Assembly: GCA_020002185.1 (NCBI GenBank)
Contig: CM034534.1
Coordinates: forward strand, 18,101,087 to 18,165,086
DNA length: 64,000 bases
Direction: 5' to 3'
From: Paraescarpia echinospica
Lineage: Eukaryota; Annelida; Polychaeta; Sabellida; Siboglinidae
Shown: one piece after another, positions 1-11,763 of the stretch
How positions within the stretch are numbered: the first letter of the stretch is position 1
Layout of the letters: each line of letters starts with the position of its first letter
Position numbers and translations under genes: made by a program
Notes under the pieces: model-generated
Told to the model about the DNA's origin: nothing
Seen by the model: the letters and a program-made list of their open reading frames with translations, nothing else
The model's database searches: none

Positions 1-1010
1 AAATGTGGAAAAACTATCTAATCGTGTCTGGACTCGACACTAAGCCAGACAGATATGTGACGGCACTTCTTCTACACTGTATTGGGAAGCCGCACTACGC
101 GTTTTCAATGGTATGGATTTGACAGAAGAAGAACGGGTCAAGCCTGCTGAAATCATCAGAAAATTTGACGAACATATCTTGGGCGAAGTAAAAGAATTCT
201 TTGAAAGGTATAAGTTTAACACCCGAAATCAGGAAAGAGTCGTTTGAACAATTCTACTCAGTGTTGAAAAATCTAGCAAAAACCTGTGGATTTTGCAATT
301 GTATGCGAGACAAACTGATTGTTGACAGGATAATCCTCGGTGTAAGGAGTGACAAAATTCGCAGCAAACTCATTTCACAATCGCAACTTGATCTACCCAG
401 AGCAGTAGACATATGCCGGTGCATGCAAGAGGCTGAAGAACAATGCAAAATTCTGAATAAAACAGAAGCAGTGAACCGGGTCGACACCAGATACAGACGC
501 TATATTGCCAAGTCGACATTCGGTGGAAGAAAATCTGCTAGTCAGCGAAAATGCAAATTCTGCTGCAAAACGCACCCCATAAAGAAAGAACTCTGCCCTG
601 CATGGGGCAAGACGTGTGATGCATGTAGGGGTCGAAACCATTTCAGAGGCTCCGTGCATTGCCCTAAGACTGTTCACAGTGTACAAGATGGGTTAGACTC
701 GGATAGCTCCGGTGCTAGATTTGGCGATATCGGGTGCGTCACTGTCGATGTGCACGCACTCTCCTCACAAGATGGTCCCATTTTGTGCAACATGCTGGTC
801 GAAAAGCAGTCGGTGAAGATGCAGGTTGACTGTGGTTCAACTGTCAACATACTGCCCAAGAAGTACGTGAAGGAGAAAGATATCCGCCCAGAACCAATCA
901 TTCTGAAGACGTGGAACAATGTGAAGACTGAAGCTCTCGGCAAGTGCCGAGCTAAAACTGTAAATCCTGCTACAGGAGACAAGTTCAATGGACTATGTCA
1001 TAGTGGATGA
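1..1010 (+). pseudogene. Gag and protease remnant of gypsy element 1
   Basis: Positions 1-200 encode Gag pieces in alternating frames with a stop near 130. From 201 an open frame carries the rest of the Gag core, then a cysteine-rich stretch (about 552-670) with two CCHC-like knuckles, CKFCCKTHPIKKELC and CDACRGRNHFRGSVHC. A retropepsin-like segment follows; at about 826-846 the motif reads VDCGSTVNILP, so the usual D-T/S-G catalytic triplet is D-C-G here. The frame ends at 1010 and related sequence continues in another frame (988-1236). Gag packages element RNA and the protease matures Gag-Pol; this copy can do neither intact. Confidence 0.8.
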
Positions 1011-1205
1011 TGACAAACTGACACCACTACTCAGCCGTAAAGCTGCTGAATGCATGAAGCTCATCACGGTGAACTACGAGAACTTTGAAACTGTATCTTC
1101 AGTCTCCAGCTGTAGAGTTGCTCAAACTCCATGCACTGAAGACTATCCTGAAGTGTTCGACGGTAAACTTGGCTCGCTTCCTGGTTCGTCTCACCCTGGA
1201 ACAAA

Positions 1206-3925
1206 ATGCTGGAACAAAATGCTGAACCGGTTGTGAGACCACCTCGTACCCTACCAGAATCACTGAACAATATCGTGAAAGATGAGCTGGACCGACTAGA
1301 ACACACTGGTGTCATAGTCAAAGTGGACCAACCCACTGATTGGGTGAACCAAATGTCTGTAGCCAAGAAACATTCTGGAGCTCTCAGGATCTGCATTGAT
1401 CCTAGACCTCTCAACCTAGCCCTAAAGCGTGAACACTACAAGCTTCCTGTGCTGGACGACATTCTACCGAAGCTTGTGAATTCCAAGAAATTTGCTGTGT
1501 GTGACTTGCAACAAGGATATCTACTCTGCGAACTGGATGAAGAATCTAGCCTACTGACTACTATCGCAACACCGTTTGGGCAGTATCGTTGGCGACGACT
1601 ACCTTTCGGCTTGAAAGTCAGCAGTGAAATTTTCCAAAAGCGTCTGCAAGAAGCACTGGAAGGGTTAGAGAATGTTCACTGTGTTGCTGATGATATTATC
1701 ATCCATGGATACGATGACTCTGATCTCTGTGTCAAGATCCAGAAGCTGCTCCAAAGATGCAAGAAACATGGGATCAAACTGAACCGTGAGAAATGTCGCT
1801 TCAATGAGAATGAAAGCCAGTTCTTAGGCCATGTTGTCACAGCTGATGGTCTGAAACCTGACCCATCCAAGGTCGAAGCTGTTCTCAAGATGAAGAGTCC
1901 GTGTGACAGGGAAGCTGTGGAGAGGCTAAGAGGTACAGTAACTTACCTGGCGAGATACGTACCCAAGTTGACCGATGTATTCCGTCCCATTGCTGCTCTT
2001 GTACAACGAGATGTTGCCTGGATGTGGGGAGATGCTCAGAAGAAAGCTTTCACAACACTGAAACAATCTTGGCTGAGGCACCCACTCTGGCTTACTTTGA
2101 CACGAGTAAGCAACTGGTCATTCAGTGTGATGCTAGCAACTATGACCTGGGATGTGCACTACTTCAGGAAGGAAGACCAATTGCTTACGCCAGTCATGCT
2201 TTGACTGACACAGAGACCAGATATGCCATTATAGAGTAAGAGATGCTGGCCGTCGTCTTTGCTCTTGAGAAGTGGCATCAGTTCACCTATGGTCGCCCCA
2301 TCCTTGTCTACAGTGACCCCAGGCCACTAGAGGCAATAACAAAGAAACCTCTAGACAGAGCACCCAAGCGTCTACAGGGCATGCTCCTACGTGCACTTGC
2401 GTATGACATTGATGTCAAGTACTTGGAAGGCAAGAAGATGTCTCTCGCTGACACACTGTCACTTGCCTTCCTGCCAGCTAGAGAGGAACAACCGACCACT
2501 GAGTTCGAAGCTATCCACGCTGTGAACTATCTATCCATGAGAGAAGATGTTGTCCAGGACATTCGTAATGCCACCGAGCAAGATGCCACTCTACAAGTGC
2601 TGACAGCTGTCCTGCAACATAGCTGGCCCGAGAAACCAGATGTGCCGCCACCTGCTGTGCCTTACTACCACTTCAGAGATGAGTTGGCCGTCACTGATGG
2701 ATTGGTGTTCCGCGGCGAAAGACTTGTGATTCCACAATCCATGAGATCACAAATTAAGAAGGATGTTCACCTAGGCCACGTTGGCATTGAAGGATGCCTA
2801 AGAAGAGCAAGGGAGTTGGTGTTCTGGCCTGGCATGAATGCAGAAATCAAAGAGTACATCCAAACGTGTGAAGCCTGTCGTGAGTTCGAACGTTCTCAGA
2901 CTAAGGAAACTCTGATGAGCCATGATGTGCCGGACCGTCCATGGCAGAAGGTCGGTGTCGACCTGTTCTCTTACCAAGGAAAGGACTACCTAGTCACCAC
3001 TGACTACAGATCAAACTTCTGGGAAATAGACTATCTACCAACCACTGGCTCCAAGGCAGTAATCACAAAGCTCAAAGCTCACTTTGCAAGGATGGGAATT
3101 CCGGACACTGTAGTTACTGACAATGGTCCACAACTGGTGTCAGACGAGTTTGCTCATTTCAGTAAGAAATGGGGATTCGAACATGTGACGACATCTCCAC
3201 ACCACAGTCGCTCAAACGGCAAGGTGGAATCATCGGTGAAAGCTGCAAAGAAGATGATCAAGAAAGCACAATGCGCTGGTGATGACCAATATTTAGCACT
3301 GCTGAATATCCGCAACACCCCAACTCAAGGAATGGAGAGTAGTCCTGCACAGAGGCTACTAGGTAGGCGGACGAAAACAATTCTTCCAACAGCTCAAAGT
3401 CTTCTGGAGTCGCGGTCGTTTGTGCAGCAACATGAAACAGATATGCTGAAAAGGACACAACGCCGTCAAGCCAAGTACTATGACAAATCTGCTACAGATC
3501 TCCCACATCTGCATCAAGGTGATACCGTCCGAATGAAGCCGTTCAAGCTTGGAGTCAAGTCATGGAAGAAAGCGAAGGTGGTGAGACGACTGGATAAAAG
3601 GTCCTATGAAGTTGAAGATAGTGAGGGAACAGTGTACAGGCGCAACCGTGTACACCTAAGAAGAACACACGAAACACCACCTCATGTGTTGGTTGAGGAG
3701 TCCATGGATATCCCATCCCAAGATGATCCTCTAATCACTCCAGTTGACCCAATTCGGGCCAACACACCAGTTGAAATTCAGCCGAACGCACCGGTTGAAC
3801 AACAACACCAGAGTGACCAGACAGAACCACACTCTCCGGTACGTCCAACGACACCCAGGAAGTCCGAGAGAATCAACAAGTCCAAGCTACCCAGCAAATA
3901 CAAGGACTATGTTGTATCTAAATGA
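1206..3925 (+). pseudogene. Pol remnant (RT, RNase H, integrase) of gypsy element 1
   Basis: RT is at 1206-~2050, with the fingers motif RICIDPRPLN, the palm motif VADDIII (the YxDD box, written ADD) and FLGHVV. A frameshift near 2050 moves RNase H (QCDASNYDLGCALLQ) to another frame. A TAA at 2237-2239 interrupts it just before EMLAVVFALEK. The last frame, 2243-3925, holds the end of RNase H, the integrase zinc region (HLGHVGIEG..CEAC) and the DDE core: D in GVDLF, D in VTDNGPQ, E in NGKVES. A 13 bp tandem duplication (TGGAACAAAATGC) sits at about 1197-1222 near the RT start. Three or more disruptions make this an old copy. Confidence 0.88.
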
Positions 3926-4146
3926 ACAGTTGATAATACTTACATGAACATTGATGAGTGCAGACTTGATTGATGCGGACTCGCATGTATGTTAAATTGT
4001 GGATGCTCCATCCATGTGTTCATACAAGGACTATGTTGTGTCTAAATGAACAGCTGATGATACTTACATGAACATTGATGAGTACAGACATGATTGATGC
4101 AGATACGCAAGTGTGTTGTCTTGTGGATGTTCCATCCTATTCCATA
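3899..4146 (+). repeat. 124 bp tandem duplication across the pol stop codon
   Basis: The segment starting TACAAGGACTATGTTGT at 3899 is repeated from 4023 with scattered substitutions. The first copy holds the last codons and stop of pol; the second lies in the 3' untranslated part. Nothing else recognisable lies between 4147 and the polypurine tract. Confidence 0.8.
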
Positions 4147-4469
4147 TGTTCATGTTTGCCATGTTCGTATGAGCATGACATGTTGTCTGGTGCTACTCTC
4201 ATAATTGAGCATTTGCATGTTGACCATGCCATTTTGGCTTTAGCATGACATCAGGAATGTTGCTGCTGTTGTGAAATAGTGTGTTATGTAGTGTTTAGTG
4301 TTAGCTGGAATGTTTCGTGATTCAGTTATGTTGCATTCAGGTTTTGGCAACTTTATTTTATTTATACCACTACGAAACATTGATGCTGATCCATAGACGT
4401 AATGAGTTGGTTACTTTAACACGTTAGTACGTTTTGGTTGAGTACATGTTGCTTGTAAAACGGAGGGGG

Positions 4470-4633
4470 TGTAACAATATCACTTAATGACGTCTCCCCA
4501 GAAAGTAGAATAACAGGCCGCTCCCTTGTCGCAGCAGCCACGTTTAATAAAGTTGGTTTACTAGAACTATCGTCTCTGTTCTGCCTGAATATGCTAGCGT
4601 CTATACAGTGAGGCCTGAACAGATGTTGTAACA
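4470..4633 (+). repeat. 3' LTR of gypsy element 1
   Basis: The segment begins TGTAACAATATC and ends GATGTTGTAACA (5'-TG..CA-3'), is 164 bp long and follows a purine tract at about 4458-4469 (AAACGGAGGGGG), as a polypurine tract should. An AATAAA lies inside at about 4548. The partner LTR is outside the window, so the boundaries rest on the TG..CA ends and the tract. Confidence 0.75.
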
Positions 4634-4874
4634 CACCCCCTCACACCTCCAATTGCCCACCCTTCACACTCATATAAAAACGTCAATCCGTCTATTCATT
4701 CAAGCGAAACTCTTCCTTCAACCAGAACTCTTTCTTATGCGGAGGGGCTGGGAGGGGGCGTTCTTATACACCACACCCCAACGTGTGGGCCTGAACGTGC
4801 GTGCGTGCATGTGGGGAATGGATCGATTCCTCCGCTTATTTGTGTCAGATTGATTACGTCAGATGAATGTCACG
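4634..4874. other. No gene seen
   Basis: Unique-looking sequence between the gypsy LTR and the first long inverted repeat. The 66-codon frame here matches nothing I recognise. Confidence 0.5.
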
Positions 4875-5272
4875 TGATATTACTTATTTGTAACCATGAA
4901 TCTTATGCGTACTGTATATGCACGATTTAAGCTAAAAAATGAATGCTACAACGTATTTTATTTTGTCATTATTATTGTTTTGGAAGTGTGTGGGCAGGGA
5001 CGGATTAAGGGGTACGGGGGCAGGTTTGGATTGTGAGGCCCCACTGAAAGCCAACGTTGAATTGTACATTTCAATGCATTTAACACTCTTTTAAAAATCT
5101 AACAAATTTAGGATTACACTTTGCGAGATCTAGTTACGCCTAGACTAGATGCTTCCCATCAAACACAATCTTTGCGTAATGTTGCCGATATGACAAATGC
5201 GTAAGCTTAGCTGTGTCACGGGCCAGATGTGGCCCGACGCTAGATGAATAACCTAGGGGAACCTGGGGCAAT
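4875..5272 (+). repeat. Left arm of ~400 bp inverted repeat (partner 11764-12172)
   Basis: Reads as the reverse complement of 11764-12172 with substitutions and small gaps. Shared landmarks are the poly-AT start, CAGGGACGGATTAAGGGG (a hAT-like end motif), the ACGGGCCAGATGTGGCCCG palindrome, and TAGGGGAACCTGGGGCAATA at the inner edge (from 5254). The inner motif looks like a pogo-type element end beginning at TA. Confidence 0.8.
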
Positions 5273-5344
5273 ACTTGGGAGATTGGGGTACTATGTACGT
5301 ATGCTAGCTGTTTTAGTATAAACGGTGCTGCAATTAGGCAGGGG

Positions 5345-5525
5345 TTGTAACTACTACTCAGACTGATGTAATCAGCAGCGCCCCCTGGTGTGCGAGGATG
5401 TAACAGATTGCAGAGGAACCAATCTCTAGACGCAGCACCATCTACATCGAATGCAGGAACGATCGTCTGCTGCGAGCAAATAATTACAAACTCGTAAGCA
5501 GACTTTAGCTTTCTGCTTTACTTAT
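5345..5525 (+). repeat. Inverted repeat, partner split between 8536-8652 and 11393-11455
   Basis: Its reverse complement appears as two blocks, at 8536-8652 and 11393-11455, separated by the CAGTGGCGTAG-bounded insertion at 8653-11392. This copy therefore shows the partner before interruption. Confidence 0.75.
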
Positions 5526-5977
5526 TTACTTCACCGTATGTGAAGCGATCTGGCATAGCCCTCGTCTCTGTCTCAATGATGACAAAAAGCTGTCGACTTG
5601 GGAAATGTTACGAGCATTAAAGTCATTGTCGTTTCTGCAACCGTCATCATGGTGTGTTGTTGGTCTTCTCTTTTTCCGGAAATCGTCAACGCCAGTTAGC
5701 TATTGGCCACGGCGTTATAAGGCGCCACATAGCGGTCGCAAGCAGTGTTGAAATGAAGTCTTATATATATAGTGACGACAGTAGATCTACAACATTAATT
5801 ATTGGTGTCCAACTTTGGATTCTGAAGCTGAACAGATGTTTTAGCATTAAATGTATTACCTTAAATCACGCATACATTACTCATAATATTCATGATGATT
5901 ACAAATAAATAATATCACATATGACACGAACTTGCGTTCTAGAATCATCTGATCAGATCTTTACATTCACTAAATCT

Positions 5978-6155
5978 TATACCTGCCAACTTTTTGTTGA
6001 AATCCGGGAGATTTATTAGTGCTGTCTCGTCGCGCGGACATCGGAAAACGGCGGGGGGGTGGTGCTGTTGAAGATTTTCAGCGAAAATCCGGGAGATTTG
6101 CCTGAATTCCGGGAGAACGGGGAGTACACCCAAATTCCGCGAGTTAGCAGGTATA
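5978..6155. mobile_element. 178 bp MITE-like element with TATACCTGC inverted ends
   Basis: Starts TATACCTGCCAACTTT and ends with GAGTTAGCAGGTATA, giving a roughly 14 bp imperfect terminal inverted repeat. The interior has the recurring word CCGGGAGA and no coding potential. It is a short non-autonomous DNA element; the superfamily is not clear. Confidence 0.7.
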
Positions 6156-7369
6156 TAATAACTGATGTTATCGAGAAGGGAGGACATAGCCGACAGTTAC
6201 CATTCTACTAATGCATCCGCAGACCACCTGATGTCAATCAGCCTTTTGACGTGCGAATTCAGTTCACTTTCGATAGGAGATCACCGATGTGTAGATGCTG
6301 AGAAAACACATAAAGAAACTGGACAAAATCGAAGAATGCTACTGCCGTTCGTTACCAGTCTACAGAGCACTGACCGACCTGGTTCAGAGAGTGCGCACAA
6401 CAAGCATTGAACGGAGCTATCGGATTGACTTCGCGGATCTTAATTGGCTTGTATACCGTTGTATACACGTGCCGCTCATGGTACTTGCATTGTCATGCGA
6501 CTGGCCTCTGAAATATGCAGTTGCAATGTCTTCCTCTTCGAGGAAGTCGAGTAGATTCTTTGACAGCTCCTGTCCCTATGGTTGTGCATGTTGAGAAAGT
6601 TAACGACGCGCTCCACAAAGATGTAGGGGAACCTGGGGCAATACGGGATACCAAGGATGTCTGGCTCCAGCATATATAGCCACAATACCGGATATGATAA
6701 ATGATTGACAAATTAGCTATGTGGGGTGGTAACCTAGCTCTACATAAAATAAAAAGTCATCAAGTTGCTCCAATTAATTAATGAGATAATAAGTGTCCCA
6801 TTTTGACCCGGTATCCCATTGTACCCCGGGCTTTTGGGGGTAAAACGGGATAGGCTTTTCTCATAGTACATGGCCATCCCAATATATCCCAGTGAAATAT
6901 TATTTGCTCTTTGTTATTATTAACCTATATAATTATGTTGTATAACTGTATATGTGTTCCTTTTGCCAATTAAAATTAATTTAAATAAGGCCTTATTAAG
7001 TGTCAATGCCTCTTGAACACAAGATTAGGTTTGCTTAATAGCCATTCAATTTTGGCTAGAAAACGTAAAAAAATGTATGTTTAACAATGATATTACATTA
7101 TTTAATAATTTTATGTTAATATATCTGTTGACATTCTTTAATATGGCCATCCAGATAAATAAAAAGGAAACGAAATTCAGAAGAACACTTTCGTATTTTT
7201 ATTTGAAAATTTGTTATACTATAATCATAATTTCATTTCTTTTATGTAGAGCGAGTTCTAGACAAATAATAATAATGGCAATAATAATTATGAAATAAAT
7301 ACAAGTTACAAAGACAAATCAGATTAATTCCTTTTCAACTCCACACACAAACACTACTGGACGCATAGC
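6156..7369. other. Non-coding; pogo-type terminal motifs near 6624-6852
   Basis: TAGGGGAACCTGGGGCAATA, followed by CGGGATACC, is at 6624-6652, and a cluster of related words (GGTATCCCATTGTACCCC, then a GGGGGTAAAACGGGATAGG) lies at about 6810-6852. These match the end of the inverted repeats at 5254 and 11793. The rest (6860-7330) is AT-rich and I see no gene. Confidence 0.5.
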
Positions 7370-7812
7370 TTACACATGAAACATCTGCGCCAACACCCGC
7401 GCATCTTATATCGGCCCATTCGTTGCAGACCTCGCAGCTGGTCCATGCCTCATTGGAACTAATTAAGATATCTTTGCCCACAATTCAGAATTGCCCAGAA
7501 TACTTTCTGTTCTAGCGGTTTACTGTTCATGTTGTGATTTTGTTCAACCGCAACAGCGCCTTTCTTGACTTTCTTGTTATGTTTCGATCCAGCCTCTTCT
7601 CTACGTGTCAGCAGTTCCGCCTTGTAGGGACTCGATGTTATCTCAGCTGCATATCCCGGCTCACCTCTAGGCCTCAGCACACTGTTAGTTTTCCCATTGG
7701 CGACCATGTTAACGTTTTGTGTGATTATAAGAAAACCTGACCTACAAAATGTCTTAAACTTCTCACCTGCTGTTATTATCATCTTATTGACATTCTGGTC
7801 GAGTTTAGTCAA
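7370..7812 (-). pseudogene. C-terminal remnant of a pogo-like DDE transposase with degenerate PHD-type finger
   Basis: On the - strand an open frame from 7812 to 7459 contains ITSSPYKAELLTRREE and a basic stretch. The same ITSSPYK-plus-basic arrangement follows the catalytic domain of the better-preserved pogo element here (about 48040-48170, SSSPYKNAL). Just downstream, in another frame (about 7455-7370), comes WTSCEVCNEWADIRCAGVG, a decayed version of that element's WVQCMLCREWAHREC finger. So this is the tail of a related transposase, lacking its catalytic domain. It lies between matching pogo-type terminal motifs at 6624 and 11793. Confidence 0.6.
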
Positions 7813-8535
7813 AATCTAATATTTCTAGCTCTCGTAAAATGCCTCTAGTGTGACAGCCGTCAATATTTACGAATGGATGCAGGCAGTAATCCGGGTAAAG
7901 GGTCAACTAGCCAAACTGCTGCCAAATAGTCTTCCGCTTAGTAAAATCAGCTAAACATGCACCATGTTACTATCAATAGCTTCTACAATCACACCGGGAA
8001 ATCTGACTACTCAAGTGCACTTATGTCACAGCATGTGAATTTTGTAAAAACATAATTTCTCAAAAATGCATTGCACTTGTTTTCGTCTGTAACCAAGCAG
8101 GAAGTCTAACAGTGTCCTGACCCCTCTGTGCTTCCTGGCCCCACATGGACCATGCAGCCTTCGGCACTGGTGGAATGTCCCGGACACAAACTAATTTGGG
8201 GGTCTGTTGATGGACGATGGTCCTTAACATTGGCCAGGGTAGCAACGGGCTTCTCAACATTGGCTACATTGATGTGATTGGTCAGATCAGAGGGGCATGA
8301 CCATTGATACCAGTATCCCATATTACCATATTTCCCCAGATTTAACCCATATTGTCCCAATCAACTTGACCCAAAATCAAGGTGGATTTCTCAATTATCG
8401 CCAAAACAGCCCACACGAACTCTCAATCCGTTAACATTGGGTAAAATGCTTGAAAATTCATAAAACATATTACAAACAATGTGAAGACAATCACGTGGTC
8501 CTAATGCGCAGTTGAATGGTTGTTGAAAATTAGAT
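7813..8535. other. No gene; pogo-type motif near 8300-8345
   Basis: Contains CCAGTATCCCATATTACCA and a TTTCCCC word at about 8308-8336, a variant of the terminal motif seen at 6624 and 11793. No coding sequence is recognisable. Confidence 0.4.
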
Positions 8536-8699
8536 TAAAGCAGAAAGTTAAAGTCTGCTTACGAGTTTGTAATGATTTGTTCGCAGCAGACGATCGTTCC
8601 TGCATTCGATTTAGATGGTGCTGCGTCTACAGATTGGTTCCTCTGCAATCTGCAGTGGCGTAGCGAGAGGGGTGTACGTAGCACCACACAAACACCTAG

Positions 8700-10360
8700 G
8701 CCAAACCTACACAAGTCCCAAGGAAAAAGCCAACATCATGAACCAACAATTTGAATCAGTATTCACCAAAGAAACCCGCCAGACCAGACCTGCTCCCTGT
8801 CCAGTAGGTTCATCCGCCAATTGAGGACATTGCAATCACATAACCAGGAGTGCAGACAGTACTGGAGCGACTCAAGGTGCACAAGGTTGCAGGCCCCGAC
8901 CAGATTGGACAACGTGTACCCATGCAAGGAGTTCGCAACCACAATCGCACACATACTGACAGATATACTCAAGCGGTCTTATGAAACAGGAGAGGTCCCT
9001 GATCAATGGCTGATAGCAAACCTAATTCCAATCTACAAGAAAGGGCAGCAAAAAGAAACCGGCAACTACAGAACCATCTCACTCACATGTATCTCCTGTA
9101 AACTGCTTGAACATATCCTCACCACCAGCATCATGAGACACGCCAACACATGTAATATACAGTATAAGCTCCAACACGAATTCCGCAGTATGAGATCCTG
9201 TGAAACCCAGCTGCTCGAGTTTGTCGCTGATATAGTTAATGCAACGCAGAAGGGAGTCCAGACAGACGTCTTAATAATGGATTTCACAAAAGCCTTCGAC
9301 AAAGTCGGCCATGCCAAGCTAATCCAAAAACTCCACTACTATGGCATCCAGGGCAAGACGAACAAGTGGATCGAGAGTTTCCTCGCCAATAGAAAACAAA
9401 CAGTCATGCTGGAAGGGGAGAGTTCATACGAGGCCAACGTCACCTCTGGCGTTCCTCAGGGGGTCTGCCTAGGGCCCTGCCTCTTCCTCTTCTACATCAA
9501 CGACATCCCCATCCAAATAGCATCAAGAGTCAGACTGTTTGCCACGACACTGTCACGTATCTCATCATCAGATCCACTAGGGATGGGAAAACACTCCAGA
9601 GTTACCTGCAGAAACTCGGGGAATGGGAGAGGAAATGGCAGATGGAGTTCCACCCAGGGAAGTATCAGGTGCTCAGTATCACATGTAACAGACAAATAAT
9701 AGAGTATGACTATACACTCCACGGCAACAAGTTGGAACACGTCAGCACAACCAAATATCTAGGAATCACACTATCCCACGACCTACGATGGAACCAGCAC
9801 ATTACCAACATCACCAACAAAGCCAATAGAACACTTGGATTTCTGAGACGTAACCTCTATATAAACAACCCACAGTTGAAAGCCACTGCCTGCAACACAT
9901 TAGTAAGACCATCTGTGGAGTATGCCTCATCAGTATGGAACTCCTACTCCAAAGGCAACATCCAAAAAATAGAAATGGTGTAGAGGAGAGCGGCACGCTT
10001 CACCCTAAACGGATACAGAAACATATCAAGCGTATCTGACATGATAGAAGAGCTTGGATGGACATCACTGGAGGAGAGACGAGAAAACCAAAGACTAACG
10101 ATGTTATATAAGATGAGGAAAGGGCTGGTAGCAGTAGAAAGCATCAGTACCTGACCCCCGTACACCGACCAACCCGACATAATCATACTCAGGCTTATAT
10201 TGTGCCACATTCTAGTGCCGACTACCACCGTTTCTTCTTTTTCCCAAGAACAATGAGACAGTGGAATGCCCTCCCAGAATCAACCGTCACCGCCCAGTCA
10301 CTGGACACGTTCCGGAGGAGGCTAGTGGCCGAGAAAGAGTACGACGAAGAAGCCTCTTAA
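8700..10360 (+). pseudogene. Non-LTR retrotransposon (LINE) reverse transcriptase fragment
   Basis: Frames 8821-9699 and 9642-9983 and their continuation encode an RT of the Jockey/CR1/L2 group: IANLIPIYKKG, NYRTISLTCISCKLLE, MDFTKAFDKVGH, SGVPQGVCLGPC. The catalytic FADD box is lost by a frameshift near 9540 (frame reads RLFATT). The thumb and tail continue as KYLGITLSHDLRWN, NKANRTLGFLRR and, after a stop near 9981, RRAARFTLN and an RQWNALPES-like tail to about 10360. Endonuclease and ORF1 are absent. It is distinct from the CR1 family at 30604-35420. Confidence 0.85.
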
Positions 10361-11292
10361 ACCCGCACTGCACAAAACAAAACAAAAACATTGAACCCTC
10401 GTACACTGACAACAGCCGTCAACATAATAACGTTGTTCAGTTTAAACACGAAGAAGACGAAGAAGAAAGTTATAGGGGTGCCTGTGTAGGACTTTACATT
10501 CCTACCCTTTGGCAAAGAAATTTGTCATCATTCAAATGGGATTAAGGTACTTAAAGTGGAGGAATCTGTAGCTTCTGCCGCAGGCAATAAGCATCCAGCA
10601 GGCTGCAGCCCAAGAGGTGACTGGGCAACGGAAATGTCATCACTCACAATGTGTTTGATGGCTAATGCCTATTAATATATCAACAAAAGGACACAAAATG
10701 ATGGTTGCCCGGCAAGATGATTAGTTACTGGACTAAGATCAAGTTGCACGTTGCAGCCAAAGCAGTGTATTTAGTCGATTTTCCACTGGGGAGTCGGAAC
10801 TTTGTATCGTGAATTTATTAAATTTAATAAGCGGCAACGTTGACACATGACATGGATATTTTTGTGAAACTCACTCGACGCCGCCGCCGCGGTACGGATT
10901 TGTTAGTTATTTGTTGAACGCCAGCGCCTCATCATCCAAGTTAAGGTACGAATGTTTATTGTTTCATCGGAGTAAGTGAGTAAGTGTCGGTATTTGTCAT
11001 GTTGCTTGTCTGTAGGTTTGGGAGATGTAGCATGGGGAATATGGCGGCTTTAGGTGGATATTATGTAGGGACTTCATGGGTTCGTGTCTCTCTGGTATGG
11101 TGTCGTTTTTTCTTATTTTGACGGCTTCTATAAAAGTTGTTGTTGAACTGGCAGCTACAACGGTCAGTAAACTTGGTTGTCATGTCGTCGTTCCGTTTAA
11201 ACTTGTTTTAAAGTTTGAGAAACCGACACAATGCAGCATTGCGACGGAATCATGCGATGCACGAATATTGAACACTCTAGTTTATTTTACAC

Positions 11293-11297
<5 letters not shown>
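10361..11297. other. Non-coding part of the CAGTGGCGTAG-bounded insertion
   Basis: Contains a (GAA)n-like stretch near 10448-10470 typical of a LINE tail, then unassigned sequence. The 151-codon frame from 11076 runs through the (AT)n tract and is judged fortuitous. Confidence 0.4.
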
Positions 11298-11331
<34 letters not shown>

Positions 11332-11763
11332 GCTCATTGCTTGCTTCGATGCCGGATGCCCCCTCCAATAAAAAATCCTGCCTACGCCACTGGCTGCATC
11401 CTCGCGCGGCAGGGGGCGCTGCTGATTACATCAGTCTCAGTAGTCGTTATCACCCCTGGTTTGCGAGATTACAGCACCGTTTAAAATCGGAGATCACGTT
11501 AATGTCGGTCCCGTCTCAATTTGGGACGTAAAAGAACCACCGAGGACGACAAGCACCCTGGCAGTGACCACCCTCAGTACCAGCATAAAAGCTTGGCGAT
11601 AATGTTCTGAAAAAGGCTGGCTAGTTGAATGAGACCTCGTAAGATCATAACATTGCATTGTAACCACAATATATACAGACTAGTCAGTTAACAGAGCATT
11701 GCCGAGTGTTGGAAACATGCAACTAAGAAATACTAAAACAACTAGTACACGTACACAGTACAC

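Larger units (their letters stand above)
1..4633 (+). mobile_element. Decayed Ty3/gypsy LTR retrotransposon, 5' end outside window
   Basis: Gag, protease, reverse transcriptase, RNase H and integrase follow one another on the + strand, then a polypurine tract and a 3' LTR. This is the Ty3/gypsy order (integrase after RNase H). The 5' LTR and the start of gag lie left of the window. Several frameshifts and a stop codon break the reading frame, so the copy is dead. The single CX2CX3HX4C-type Gag knuckles and the short LTR resemble Mag-like gypsy elements; that lineage call is an inference. Confidence 0.88.
8653..11392. mobile_element. Insertion bounded by CAGTGGCGTAG inverted ends (hAT-like) carrying a LINE fragment
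   Basis: The left end reads CAGTGGCGTAGCGAGAGGGG and the right end CCTGCCTACGCCACTG, an 11 bp terminal inverted repeat of hAT-like type. The flanks (8536-8652 and 11393-11455) are contiguous in the uninterrupted inverted copy at 5345-5525, which supports insertion as a unit. No clean 8 bp target duplication is visible. The cargo is a LINE RT fragment (8700-10360) and non-coding sequence with an (AT)n tract at 11298-11328. Confidence 0.6.

Noticed and set aside
1195..1222. 13 bp duplication as the single cause of the gag-pol frame break
   Set aside because: The frame change across it does not match 13 nt alone; another indel must be nearby.
11076..11531. 151-codon frame after the LINE fragment
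   Set aside because: Runs through an (AT)n tract and a hAT-like element end; no protein features.
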